A DNA stretch of 48,658 bases from Fimenecus sp045631075 (GTDB taxonomy: Bacteria > Bacillota > Clostridia > Oscillospirales > Acutalibacteraceae): the NCBI GenBank assembly GCA_045631075.1, contig JAZQUC010000201.1, positions 1-48,658 of the forward strand, read 5' to 3'. Below, in pieces: positions 26,578 to 35,474 of the stretch. The notes under the pieces were generated by a model. It did no database searches and had not been told where the DNA came from. It saw only the letters and a list, made by a program, of their open reading frames with translations. Made by a program: the position numbers and the translations under genes. The first letter of the stretch is position 1. Every line of letters starts with the position of its first letter.

Positions 26578-27510
26578 ATGCGTATCATTTTTATGGGAAC
26601 ACCAGATTTTGCTGTTCCGTGTTTAAAAGCTTTGGTGGATAGTGATAACGAGGTTGTTGGTGTTTTTACTCAACCTGATAAACCTAAAGGAAGAGGTTAT
26701 GAATTAACACCTCCTCTTATAAAAGTGTGTGCTGTTGAAAATAACTTACAGGTATTTCAACCCACAACAATGAGGGATGGTACAGCACTTGAAATAATTA
26801 ATTCTCTAAATGCTGATTTGATTGTTGTTGTTGCTTTTGGGAAAATTCTCCCTAAAGAAATACTTGAAAGCGTAAAATATGGTTGCATTAATATTCATGC
26901 ATCTTTGTTGCCACATCTTCGCGGTGCTGCACCAATTCAATGGAGTATTATCAATGGTGATGAAATTACTGGAGTTACAGCACAGCAAATGGATATTGGA
27001 ATTGATACTGGCGACATTCTCATGACAGAAACAATGACTATTCCTGATGATATGAATGCAGGTGAACTTTTTGATGTTCTTTCTGAAATGGGTGCCAATG
27101 TATTGATAAAAACAATTGAAGGTGTTAAGAATGGTTCATTGAATCCTGTTAAGCAGGATGAGTCAAAGTCCACATATGCCTCAATGCTTTCAAAAGAACT
27201 TTGTCCTATTGATTTTACAAAATCGGCTAAAGATGTTCATAATCATATTCGCGGACTTTATCCTTGGCCTATTTCAACAACAAAAATTAACGGTAAAACA
27301 TATAAAATCCATAAATCCCAAAAAGTTTTTGATAAATTTAATGGAAATTGTGGAGAAGTTGTTGATAATAATAACAGACTTGTTGTAATGTGTGGTGACG
27401 GAAACTGTATTGAAATTCTTGAGATTCAGGCAGAAGGAAAAAGAAAAAATGATACAGCAAGTTTCTTAAGAGGGCATAAAATTGAGGTTGGAACAATCTT
27501 AGGAGAATAA
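26578..27510 (+). CDS. fmt: Methionyl-tRNA formyltransferase
   Basis: Formylates initiator Met-tRNA with 10-formyl-tetrahydrofolate. The 310-aa protein has MRIIFMGTPDFAVPCL at the N-terminus and the formyl-transferase signature NIHASLLPHLRGAAPIQW. The smaller C-terminal domain starts near residue 205 (DFTKSAKDVHNHIRGLYPWP). It lies eight bases after def. Confidence 0.97.
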   Translation: MRIIFMGTPDFAVPCLKALVDSDNEVVGVFTQPDKPKGRGYELTPPLIKVCAVENNLQVFQPTTMRDGTALEIINSLNADLIVVVAFGKILPKEILESVKYGCINIHASLLPHLRGAAPIQWSIINGDEITGVTAQQMDIGIDTGDILMTETMTIPDDMNAGELFDVLSEMGANVLIKTIEGVKNGSLNPVKQDESKSTYASMLSKELCPIDFTKSAKDVHNHIRGLYPWPISTTKINGKTYKIHKSQKVFDKFNGNCGEVVDNNNRLVVMCGDGNCIEILEIQAEGKRKNDTASFLRGHKIEVGTILGE

Positions 27511-27512
27511 AA

Positions 27513-28220
27513 ATGAACGGATATTTTTCATATTATTATATGTCTAATTATTATTATATAATTTTAGTTTTACCGATGATAATTTTTTCAATGCTTGCAT
27601 CGGCAAAGGTTAATTCATCGTTTAAACGATATTCAAAAGTATTGTCAGCTCGAAAAATTACAGGCGCTCAAGCTGCTTTTGAGGTTCTTCGTCATTATGG
27701 AATTACTAATATACAGATTGAACGAGCATCAGGTAATCTTACTGACCATTTTGACCCAAGAACAAATGTTATCAGATTATCTGATAATGTATATAATTCA
27801 ACATCCGTTGCTGCAATCGGAGTTGCTTGTCATGAGGCAGGACATGCAGCACAATATGCGCAAAGCTATGTTCCGATAAATATAAGGAACAAAGTTCTGC
27901 CATTAGCAAATTTAGGTTCAAAATTAGGTGTTCCTCTTGCTATAATTGGATATTTTCTTGACTTTGGTGCTTTAGCAATGGCAGGTGTAATATTTTTCTC
28001 ATTTGCCGTTATTTTTCAACTTATCACATTACCTGTAGAATTTAATGCAAGTAAAAGGGCGTTGGCTGTAATTAGTGATGTAGATATTTTAAGTGAAGAG
28101 GAAAAGAGAGGTGCAAAAAGTGTTCTTGCAGCAGCTGCTATGACCTATGTTGCATCTCTTGCAGTAAGTGTAGCAAGTTTGTTGCGACTTATTTTAACTA
28201 TTAACAGAAGAAGAGATTAA
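27513..28220 (+). CDS. YugP-like zinc metallopeptidase
   Basis: A 235-aa membrane-bound Zn_peptidase_2 family protein. It has an N-terminal helix (about 13-30), the zinc motif H107-E108-x-x-H111 (CHEAGHAAQYA), and two further membrane segments (about 133-172). The substrate is unknown. ATG 27513 follows AGGAGAAT, two bases after the fmt stop. The def-fmt-yugP-rsmB order is typical of Clostridia. Confidence 0.92.
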   Translation: MNGYFSYYYMSNYYYIILVLPMIIFSMLASAKVNSSFKRYSKVLSARKITGAQAAFEVLRHYGITNIQIERASGNLTDHFDPRTNVIRLSDNVYNSTSVAAIGVACHEAGHAAQYAQSYVPINIRNKVLPLANLGSKLGVPLAIIGYFLDFGALAMAGVIFFSFAVIFQLITLPVEFNASKRALAVISDVDILSEEEKRGAKSVLAAAAMTYVASLAVSVASLLRLILTINRRRD

Positions 28221-28222
28221 AA

Positions 28223-29488
28223 ATGGATGACAGATTATTAGCTTTTAAAATTTTGAGTAAAATTGAACATGATAAAGCATATTCTAATATTACGCTTGAC
28301 TCACTTCTTACAAAGTATGAAGTAAATTCATCGGCTTTTGTTTGTGCATTGGTTTATGGTGTCCTTGAACGCAAAATAACACTTGATTATATTCTTTCAC
28401 AATTTTTAACTCAACCTATTAAAAAGTTAAACCCTCATGTTCTTACTATTTTGAGAATGGGTGTTTATCAGCTTAAATATATGGATAAAATTCCTGTTTC
28501 AGCTGCTGTTAATGAAAGTGTTAAGCTTTCAAAAAAATCAAAGTGTGGTTTTGCATCTGGTCTTATTAATTCTGTTTTAAGAAAGGTTTCTTCAACAGAA
28601 ATTAAATTACCTGTAACAGATAATAAAGTATATAATTTAAGTGTTGCTTATTCATGTCCTGAATCTCTTGTTTCTCAATTTATTGATGATTATGGATATA
28701 CATACACTGAAAAAATATTAAAAGAATCTGTCGGTGCTGTTCCGTTGTTTATTAGAGTAAACACTTTGAAAATTACGCCGGAAAAACTTGTTTGTGAATT
28801 ACAAAAAGAAGATATTTGTGCAAAAATAAGTGATAATGATGATTTTGCATTAGAAGTTACGGATGGCAAATCTGTTTTTAAATCTTCTTGTTATGATAAA
28901 GGGTATTTTCACGCTCAGGATATGGCTTCACAAATATGTATTAGAAATCTCGCACCTCAAAAAGGTGATGTTGTTTTTGATATGTGTGCTGCACCTGGTG
29001 GCAAATCATTTACTATGGCAGAATTAATGGAAAATTGTGGTGAAATTTATTCTTTTGATTTATATGAGCATAAAATTAAACTTATAGATAATGGTGCAAG
29101 GCGATTAGGCATAAATATAATACATACTCAGATAGGTGATGCATCAATATTTAATTCTGATTTACCAAAGGCTGATAAAATACTTTGTGATGTGCCTTGT
29201 GCCGGTCTTGGTGTCATAAGACGAAAGCCAGAGATAAAGTATAAGGATTTTGGTTTTATTGACAAATTATGTGAATTGCAATATAATATTTTAAATAATG
29301 CTTCATTATACTTGAAGGATAAAGGGATATTGATGTATTCAACTTGTTCTTTAAGTAAAAAAGAAAATCAGAATGTTTGTGAACGATTTTTAAAAGAACA
29401 TAAGGAATTTAAAAATGGTGGTATGGTCACTGTTGAGCCTTGTCACAATTCTGATGGATTTTTCTATGCTAAATTAATTAAGGAATAA
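28223..29488 (+). CDS. rsmB: 16S rRNA (cytosine-967-C5)-methyltransferase
   Basis: A 421-aa protein with an N-terminal NusB-like RNA-binding domain (about 1-125, with RMGVYQLKYMDKIPVSAAVN) and a C-terminal Rossmann methyltransferase. SAM binding is at FDMCAAPGGKS. The two catalytic cysteines lie in DVPCAGLGV and STCSLSKKEN. It starts two bases after the peptidase gene and ends five bases before rlmN. Confidence 0.96.
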   Translation: MDDRLLAFKILSKIEHDKAYSNITLDSLLTKYEVNSSAFVCALVYGVLERKITLDYILSQFLTQPIKKLNPHVLTILRMGVYQLKYMDKIPVSAAVNESVKLSKKSKCGFASGLINSVLRKVSSTEIKLPVTDNKVYNLSVAYSCPESLVSQFIDDYGYTYTEKILKESVGAVPLFIRVNTLKITPEKLVCELQKEDICAKISDNDDFALEVTDGKSVFKSSCYDKGYFHAQDMASQICIRNLAPQKGDVVFDMCAAPGGKSFTMAELMENCGEIYSFDLYEHKIKLIDNGARRLGINIIHTQIGDASIFNSDLPKADKILCDVPCAGLGVIRRKPEIKYKDFGFIDKLCELQYNILNNASLYLKDKGILMYSTCSLSKKENQNVCERFLKEHKEFKNGGMVTVEPCHNSDGFFYAKLIKE

Positions 29489-29493
29489 TACTG

Positions 29494-30528
29494 ATGCTCA
29501 AAGATATTCGTTCATTAAGTTTTAACGAGCTTGCAACTGAAATTACAGAACTTGGTTTTCCAAAATTCAGGGTTAATCAGATTTTCTCATGGATTCATGA
29601 GAAATGTGTTTCATCATTTGATGAAATGACAAATATTTCAAAAGATATGCGAGCAAAATTAACTGAACATTTTTATTTTGATAACTGTACAATCAATACA
29701 AAACTTGTTTCTAAAATTGATGATACGGTCAAATATCTTTTTACACTTTCAGACGGTGAGTATGTTGAAAGCGTTGTTATGAAATATAAGTACGGATATT
29801 CTATTTGTATTTCAACACAAGTTGGTTGTAAAATGGGCTGTACATTTTGTGCTTCTGCAATTGGTGGATTTGTGAGACAACTTTCAACAGGTGAAATGCT
29901 TTCTGAAATTTATACTGCTCAGAAAGATTTAAATATCAAGATAAATCATCTTGTTCTTATGGGTACTGGTGAGCCACTTGATAATTACGATAACGTAATC
30001 AATATGCTTAAACTCATTACAAATGAAAAAGGTCAAAATATGAGTATGAGACATATTTCACTATCGACTTGTGGAATTGTTCCTAAAATCTATGAATTAG
30101 CCGATGAAAAATTAGGTCTTACATTATCTGTTTCATTACATGCACCTAATGATAATATTCGTAATCAGTCAATGCCGGTAAATAAGATATATAAAACTGA
30201 CGAATTGCTTAAAGCATGTAAACATTATGCTGACAAAACAAGTCGTAGAATATCATTTGAATATGCTATGATTAAGGGTGTTAATGATAGTGATGAGTGT
30301 GCTTATGAATTGGCTGAAAGATTAAAAAATATTTTGTGTCATGTCAATCTTATTCCGGTCAATAATGTTCGTGAAACTAATTATATAAAAAGTTCTGTTG
30401 AAAGACAGAAAAGATTTATAGAAATTCTATCCTCAAAAGGTATTACTGCAACAGTTCGTAGAACGCTTGGTAGTGATATAAATGCTTCTTGTGGCCAGTT
30501 AAGGGCTTCTAAAAAGAAAGGTGGGTGA
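29494..30528 (+). CDS. rlmN: 23S rRNA (adenine-2503-C2)-methyltransferase
   Basis: A 344-aa radical-SAM enzyme that methylates A2503 of 23S rRNA and A37 of some tRNAs. The iron-sulfur motif is CKMGCTFC. LVLMGTGEPLDNYDNV, LSTCGIVPKI and the C-terminal TVRRTLGSDINASCGQL (with the methyl-carrying and resolving Cys regions) are family features. It is followed directly by the prpC-pknB pair. Confidence 0.97.
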   Translation: MLKDIRSLSFNELATEITELGFPKFRVNQIFSWIHEKCVSSFDEMTNISKDMRAKLTEHFYFDNCTINTKLVSKIDDTVKYLFTLSDGEYVESVVMKYKYGYSICISTQVGCKMGCTFCASAIGGFVRQLSTGEMLSEIYTAQKDLNIKINHLVLMGTGEPLDNYDNVINMLKLITNEKGQNMSMRHISLSTCGIVPKIYELADEKLGLTLSVSLHAPNDNIRNQSMPVNKIYKTDELLKACKHYADKTSRRISFEYAMIKGVNDSDECAYELAERLKNILCHVNLIPVNNVRETNYIKSSVERQKRFIEILSSKGITATVRRTLGSDINASCGQLRASKKKGG

Positions 30529-30533
30529 GTATA

Positions 30534-31262
30534 TTGAAAATTGTAGCAAAAACTGATATTGGTCTTGTTCGTTCATCTAATCAGGACTCATATGCTGCAG
30601 GTGAATTACCTGGTTCAGTAGCATGGGCGGTTGTTTGTGATGGTATGGGTGGTGTTGCTGGTGGAAATTATGCAAGTTCTACTGCAGTTAATCTTATATC
30701 AAAAAGAATTTCATCTTCATATCGACCTGGGATGAGTGGTACATCTATTAAAAATATGCTCACATCTGCAATTGTTGCAGCGAATATCAGTGTTTATGAT
30801 ATGGGACAGGCAGATTCAGATTTAACAGGTATGGGTACAACTGTTGTTGTCGCTATTATTGCTGATGAATCTGTTTATATAGCTCATGTTGGTGACTCAC
30901 GCGCATATGTTTTATCTAACGGGAAACTGACACAGTTGACTAAGGACCATTCTTTTGTTCAGGAAATGGTTGACAGTGGAAAATTAACTGCTGATGAAGC
31001 AAAAGATGACCCAAGAAAGAATTTGATAACAAGAGCTTTGGGCGTTAACGATGATATTCGTGTGGACTTTTGTCAGGAATTTATTTCAGAAAATGAAGTT
31101 TTAATTCTGTGTACAGATGGACTTACAAATTATGTTGAACCACAGGAAATATACGAATTGACAGAAGATAATAAGTTTTATGAATTTGCTGAAAGATTAG
31201 TAAACAGAGCAAATGAAAATGGCGGAGGTGACAATGTTACCGTTGTCACAATATCATATTAA
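30534..31262 (+). CDS. prpC: PP2C-type Ser/Thr protein phosphatase
   Basis: A 242-aa metal-dependent phosphatase that reverses the action of the adjacent kinase. Its motifs in order are RSSNQD, VCDGMGG, GTTVVVAI, HVGDSRAY and LCTDGLTNY, ending in GGGDNVTVV. The TTG at 30534 gives the canonical start (MKIVAKTDIG) and has GGTGGGTGAG upstream. A GTG three codons earlier sits too close to any ribosome site. Confidence 0.95.
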   Translation: MKIVAKTDIGLVRSSNQDSYAAGELPGSVAWAVVCDGMGGVAGGNYASSTAVNLISKRISSSYRPGMSGTSIKNMLTSAIVAANISVYDMGQADSDLTGMGTTVVVAIIADESVYIAHVGDSRAYVLSNGKLTQLTKDHSFVQEMVDSGKLTADEAKDDPRKNLITRALGVNDDIRVDFCQEFISENEVLILCTDGLTNYVEPQEIYELTEDNKFYEFAERLVNRANENGGGDNVTVVTISY

Positions 31263-31285
31263 TTCGTGTGAAAGGAGAATAATTT

Positions 31286-33430
31286 ATGGATAATTTTTGT
31301 GGTAAGAGAATTGACGGAAGATATGAAATCCAAGAAATAATCGGTGTTGGTGGTATGGCTGTTGTTTATAAAGCGTACGATAACATTGATGACAGAATTG
31401 TAGCTATTAAAATTCTTAAAGATGAATATCTTTCTAATGAAGAATTTAAACGCAGATTTAAAAATGAATCAAAGGCTATCGCTGTCCTTTCACATCCTAA
31501 TATTGTTCGAGTTTTCAATGTTAGTTTCGGAGACCGAATTCAGTACATTGTAATGGAATATGTTAACGGAATTACATTAAAAGAATATATTGAACAGCAG
31601 GGGGCTATAAATTGGAAAGAAGCTGTTCATTTTATGGGACAGATTCTTGCTGCCCTTCAACACGCTCATGATAAAGGGATTGTTCATCAGGATATTAAGC
31701 CACAAAATATATTACTTCTTCAGGATGGAACAATCAAGGTTACTGACTTTGGTATTGCAAGATTTAGTCGTACAGATTCAAATACTACATCTGATAAAGC
31801 AATTGGTTCAGTTCACTATATCAGCCCTGAACAGGCGAGAGGTGAGGTAACTGATGATAAAGCAGATATTTATTCTGTTGGTGTTGTTATGTATGAAATG
31901 CTTACAGGACAGTTACCATTTCAGTCTGATAGCGCCGTTTCTGTTGCTATAATGCAACTTCAGCAAGATCCTAAATTACCTCGAGAAATTGTATCGACAA
32001 TTCCGTTGGGTCTTGAACAAATTACTATGAGAGCAATGCAGAAGAGTCCAAGCAGTCGATATGGTTCTGCTGCAGAAATGCTTATGGATATAAATGATTT
32101 CAAAAGAAATCCGTCTATTAAATTTGATTATAACTACTTTGTTGACAGTGAACCAACAAAGTATATAAGAACTAATAATGTATCTAATAGAGAACAGCGT
32201 GTCCTTAATGACGCAAATACAGCAGAAAAAAGTGCAATGAATAAAACAACTGCTGTCATGATGGGTGCTGTTGCAGGTGTTATTGTTTTAGCACTTATTA
32301 TTGGTGCTATTTTGATGGGTACAAGCAATCAAAAGGTAGAAGTTCCTAATTTTATGGGATTTAATTATTATACTCAGATTGAAAATGTTAAGACATATAC
32401 TGATGTTTTTAATTTTGAAATTAAAATTGAAGAAAATTCTACCTTAGAAGATGGAACAGTTATTACACAGAACCCTGATGCAAGTACAAAAGTAAAAAAA
32501 GGTTCAACAATTACATTGACAATTGCACAGAAAAACAGTATTTTACTTGATGCTTCAATAATTGGAATGACAGAGGAAAAAGCAAAAAGTTATCTTAATT
32601 CAAGAAGTATTATTTCAACTGTTATTACAGAATATTCTGACACAGTTACTCCAGGTTGTGTTATAAGAACTTCACCAGAAATTGGTTCGACTGTAAGAAT
32701 TGGTTCAGAGGTTGTTTTATATATTGCAACTGATACTCAGGAGACTGTTAAAATGCCTGATATTCAAGGTACAACAAAAGAAATGGCAGAACAGGCGCTT
32801 AAAGCTGTTGACCTTGAAGTTGGAACAATTACAGAAGTGAACAGTGAACTTGAAGCGGGTGTTGTTGTTCAACAAAGCGTTGAAAAGGATACCGAAGTTC
32901 CTATTGGTTCAAAAATTGACTTTTCTGTAAGTAACGGAATTCCACCTGCATCTTCCGTTGATGTTTATGTTACTTTGCCTTCTGTTAATAAAACAGGTGT
33001 TTTGAAAATTTATCTTAATAGTGTTCTTTTCTATACATCTGAGGAACTTTACCTTGATGGTGCTACAAAACAGTTTACTTTATCAGGCTCAGGTTCTGAA
33101 AATAATTATACTATAACAATTGATGATTCTCCTGTTCAAAAGGGTAAAGTTGACTTTACTCAGGAACCTGCAGTAATTACTGAAGTTGAAGAAATAACTT
33201 TTAATAATAAAGTTGTATTGATAAATGTTGTAGGTATGAATGAACAAGAGGCAATTGATAAATTAAAAAATGCTGGTTTTAAAAATGTAGAAACTGTGAA
33301 ACAGCCAAGTGTAACAGTTCCATATGGTGTTGTCATTTCACAGATTCCAAGTGCAGATGGTGTTACCAAGTATTCAACTAATGAATCTATTACATTGAAT
33401 GTTAGTTCGGGCGCTCCTGCAACATATTAA
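31286..33430 (+). CDS. pknB: PASTA-domain Ser/Thr kinase (PrkC/PknB type)
   Basis: A 714-aa membrane kinase that senses muropeptides or lipid II. It has the Gly loop GVGGMAVV (20-27), K42, the DFG at 154-156, and a long Ser/Thr-rich activation loop. One membrane helix (322-344) precedes PASTA repeats at about 350-415, 418-485, 486-553 and 645-714, with a non-PASTA insert before the last. The catalytic loop reads HQD (134-136) where most homologues have HRD. It follows prpC, as in Bacillus. Confidence 0.96.
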   Translation: MDNFCGKRIDGRYEIQEIIGVGGMAVVYKAYDNIDDRIVAIKILKDEYLSNEEFKRRFKNESKAIAVLSHPNIVRVFNVSFGDRIQYIVMEYVNGITLKEYIEQQGAINWKEAVHFMGQILAALQHAHDKGIVHQDIKPQNILLLQDGTIKVTDFGIARFSRTDSNTTSDKAIGSVHYISPEQARGEVTDDKADIYSVGVVMYEMLTGQLPFQSDSAVSVAIMQLQQDPKLPREIVSTIPLGLEQITMRAMQKSPSSRYGSAAEMLMDINDFKRNPSIKFDYNYFVDSEPTKYIRTNNVSNREQRVLNDANTAEKSAMNKTTAVMMGAVAGVIVLALIIGAILMGTSNQKVEVPNFMGFNYYTQIENVKTYTDVFNFEIKIEENSTLEDGTVITQNPDASTKVKKGSTITLTIAQKNSILLDASIIGMTEEKAKSYLNSRSIISTVITEYSDTVTPGCVIRTSPEIGSTVRIGSEVVLYIATDTQETVKMPDIQGTTKEMAEQALKAVDLEVGTITEVNSELEAGVVVQQSVEKDTEVPIGSKIDFSVSNGIPPASSVDVYVTLPSVNKTGVLKIYLNSVLFYTSEELYLDGATKQFTLSGSGSENNYTITIDDSPVQKGKVDFTQEPAVITEVEEITFNNKVVLINVVGMNEQEAIDKLKNAGFKNVETVKQPSVTVPYGVVISQIPSADGVTKYSTNESITLNVSSGAPATY

Positions 33431-33437
33431 TTGATTT

Positions 33438-34313
33438 ATGGAAAAGTTAAAAGGTATAATAACAAAAGGTATTGGCGGCTTCTATTATGTTGAAGTCGCC
33501 AATGCGACATATGAATGTAAAGCAAGAGGAATTTTCAGAAAAAATAAAATTGTTCCACTTGTTGGTGATACAGTAGAAATAACTGTTAATGATAATGCAG
33601 AAAACACTATTGATTTAATTTGTGAAAGAAAAAATTCACTTAACAGACCGCCTGTATCAAATATTGACAATTTAATAATAGTTGTTTCAACGGTCGAGCC
33701 AAAGCCGAACTTTTTTGTTATTGACAAACTGATTGCAACTGCTGAATACAAAAATATTGAACCTTATATTGTTATTTCAAAAACAGATTTGTCATCTTAT
33801 GAGAAAATATTTAATGTGTATAAAAATTCAGGAATTAATGTTATCGCTCTTAATAGTTCTGATTCACTTGAAAAAATAAAGTCAATTATGATTAACAAGA
33901 TAAGTGCTTTTACAGGAAATTCAGGTGTAGGAAAAACAACTTTGTTGAATAAACTTGACCATACTCTTAATTTATCAACAGGTGCAATAAGTGATAAGCT
34001 TGGTCGTGGTCGTCATACTACTCGACAGGCACAGCTTTTTAATGTGTGTGGTGGATATGTTATTGATACTCCTGGTTTTTCTTCATTTGAATTCGAAAAG
34101 ACAGAAATTATCAAAAAAGACGATTTACCATTTTGCTTCAGAGAATTCAGGGAATATCTTGGCACCTGTAAGTTTACATCTTGTGCTCATGTCAATGATA
34201 AAGGATGTACTATTTGTGAAGCTGTTAAAAACGGTGAAATAAGCGAATTGAGACATAATAATTATATACAGATGTATAATCAGGCAAAGGAAATTAAAGA
34301 ATGGGAAATATAA
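33438..34313 (+). CDS. rsgA: Ribosome small-subunit maturation GTPase
   Basis: A 291-aa circularly permuted GTPase that checks late 30S assembly. It has an OB fold (about 1-65), then G4 (SKTD), G1 (GNSGVGKTTLLN) and G3 (DTPGFSSFE), the permuted order. A C-terminal zinc site follows with C, C, H and C in GTCKFTSCAHVNDKGC. It lies seven bases after pknB and overlaps thiN. The rpe gene usually found between rsgA and thiN is missing. Confidence 0.96.
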   Translation: MEKLKGIITKGIGGFYYVEVANATYECKARGIFRKNKIVPLVGDTVEITVNDNAENTIDLICERKNSLNRPPVSNIDNLIIVVSTVEPKPNFFVIDKLIATAEYKNIEPYIVISKTDLSSYEKIFNVYKNSGINVIALNSSDSLEKIKSIMINKISAFTGNSGVGKTTLLNKLDHTLNLSTGAISDKLGRGRHTTRQAQLFNVCGGYVIDTPGFSSFEFEKTEIIKKDDLPFCFREFREYLGTCKFTSCAHVNDKGCTICEAVKNGEISELRHNNYIQMYNQAKEIKEWEI

Positions 34314-34936
34314 ATAAAAGATGTGTCATTATTGGTGGTGGAGATTGTACTACTGATATTTTAAAATCTAATATTTCACCTGATGATTTTGTTATTTGTG
34401 CTGATAGTGGTTTTGATATAGCTTATGAATCTGAAATTTCTGTCGACCTTTTAATCGGCGATTTTGACTCGATTAAACGCATTCCTTCAAATGTGAATAC
34501 AATTGTTCTTCCTGTTGAAAAAGATGTTACAGACTGTTTAGCAGCCTATAATGAGGGGATTAAGCTTGGCTTCAACTCATTTGTTCTTTTTGGTGGCACA
34601 GGTGGGCGATTTGAACATACTTTTGCTAATATTTCATTAATGGCAAATGCTTCCAGGTCAGGTATGTCACTTGAAATTATTGATAATAAGCATATTTTTA
34701 GAAGTATTACTGATTCTTCAATACAAATCATACGAAAAGACAATCAACAGATTTCAGTTTTTGCTTATGGTGGGAGTGCATCGGGCGTTTCATTGAAGGG
34801 ATTTCATTATTTGCTTGATGATTATTCACTTGACCCATTTAATGGTGCATTAGGTACAAGTAACGATATAATAGATGATTATGGTGAAATTTCAGTAAAA
34901 AACGGAACAATAATTATTGTTGAAACTCAATTGTAA
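34301..34936 (+). CDS. thiN: Thiamine pyrophosphokinase
   Basis: Transfers pyrophosphate from ATP to thiamine. The 211-aa protein has VICADSGFDIAYE, the DLLIGDFDSI motif, VEKDVTDCLAAY and FGGTGGRFEHTFANI, all typical of ThiN. It starts inside rsgA. A hairpin directly after its stop separates it from two micro-genes. Confidence 0.95.
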   Translation: MGNINKRCVIIGGGDCTTDILKSNISPDDFVICADSGFDIAYESEISVDLLIGDFDSIKRIPSNVNTIVLPVEKDVTDCLAAYNEGIKLGFNSFVLFGGTGGRFEHTFANISLMANASRSGMSLEIIDNKHIFRSITDSSIQIIRKDNQQISVFAYGGSASGVSLKGFHYLLDDYSLDPFNGALGTSNDIIDDYGEISVKNGTIIIVETQL

Positions 34937-34944
34937 CAACAAAA

Positions 34945-34986
34945 ACCTCCTTGCGTATAATGTATTAAATACATAAGCAGGGAGGT
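34945..34986 (+). promoter_or_regulatory. Hairpin sequestering the ribosome site of the 48-aa gene
   Basis: A 10-bp outer stem pairs ACCTCCTTGC (34945-34954) with GCAGGGAGGT (34977-34986), with one U-G pair. An inner inverted repeat, ATGTATT (34960-34966) with AATACAT (34968-34974), lies in its loop. The 3' arm is the GGGAGG ribosome site of the gene starting at 34992. It could end thiN transcription (TATTTTAT follows) or block translation of the micro-gene until opened. Confidence 0.6.
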
Positions 34987-34991
34987 ATTTT

Positions 34992-35138
34992 ATGGGAAGA
35001 AGAAAAGGCTCAAAAGGAATTGTTTTTATTGCGTTAGGATTAGGATTATTAATTTCTTTGATTCTTCCCGCAAAAGCAGTAATTGTAATTCTTGCTATAA
35101 CAATTGTTCTGTGTGGAATATCTCTTTGCAGGGGTTAG
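34992..35138 (+). CDS. Small hydrophobic membrane protein (48 aa) before spoVM
   Basis: Begins MGRRKGSKGIVFIALGLGLL and ends with ISLCRG. A basic N-terminus is followed by two hydrophobic stretches (about 10-27 and 30-46) separated by PAK, so it probably forms a membrane hairpin. GGGAGG lies 7 nt before the ATG. Its stop codon is immediately followed by the AGGAGG of spoVM, so the two are co-translated. A sporulation role is inferred only from this position. Confidence 0.75.
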   Translation: MGRRKGSKGIVFIALGLGLLISLILPAKAVIVILAITIVLCGISLCRG

Positions 35139-35152
35139 AGGAGGCCTATTTT

Positions 35153-35239
35153 TTGAAAGTTGTTGTAATGAAAAGTCCAAAATTTCTAGGCAGTATATTG
35201 CGAAAAATATTCGGTATCCCAAAAACAGAAATACAATAA
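35153..35239 (+). CDS. spoVM: Stage V sporulation protein SpoVM
   Basis: A 28-aa peptide, MKVVVMKSPKFLGSILRKIF followed by GIPKTEIQ. It starts at TTG 35153, eight bases after a perfect AGGAGG. From memory of Bacillus subtilis SpoVM (26 aa), PKFLG falls at residues 9-13 in both, and K7, I15, R17 and G21 are also shared. These include residues needed for the bent amphipathic helix that recognises the convex forespore membrane and starts spore-coat assembly. The position after prpC-pknB-rsgA-thiN matches Bacillus. An internal ATG at 35168 would break the alignment. Confidence 0.88.
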   Translation: MKVVVMKSPKFLGSILRKIFGIPKTEIQ

Positions 35240-35244
35240 AAAAG

Positions 35245-35281
35245 GTGGGAATAACATTTGTTATTCCCACTCAGGCTTTTT
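35245..35281 (+). terminator. Intrinsic terminator after spoVM
   Basis: An 11-bp perfect stem, GTGGGAATAAC (35245-35255) with GTTATTCCCAC (35260-35270), has a 4-nt loop and is followed by TCAGGCTTTTTAT. It ends the rluB-spoVM gene run. Confidence 0.92.
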
Positions 35282-35289
35282 ATAGGATT

Positions 35290-35345
35290 ATTAGTTAAAA
35301 TATCTCTTAAGAAGACCTTCGAATGCCTTACCATGTCTTGCTTCG
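35290..35345 (-). pseudogene. Remnant of a rubrerythrin gene 3' end (repeat A, copy 1)
   Basis: This 56-bp segment matches 42938-42993, the 3' end of the intact rubrerythrin gene, with two mismatches in 56. On the minus strand it reads EARHGKAFEGLLKRYFN and a stop. Both differences are silent (GAA/GAG and CAT/CAC). Upstream of this the similarity ends abruptly. It is a truncated gene end at the left edge of the accessory segment. Confidence 0.85.
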
Positions 35346-35402
35346 ATTTTGTATACAATCTCCAAATATTTTTTGGTTACACTCGATTAAATTGATTGAT
35401 GT

Positions 35403-35411
35403 TGATATAAT
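35403..35411 (+). promoter_or_regulatory. Extended -10 promoter element
   Basis: TG-A-TATAAT (35403-35411) is a full extended -10, with only a weak -35 (TCGATT, 35383-35388) 17 nt upstream. It lies 31 bp before the ATG at 35442 and 64 bp before the ATG at 35475. Confidence 0.6.
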
Positions 35412-35474
35412 GAGCTTAATCTTTTCTGGAGGCGAAAACAAATGGAGAAAATCAAAAACTATTAAAAAAAATCA

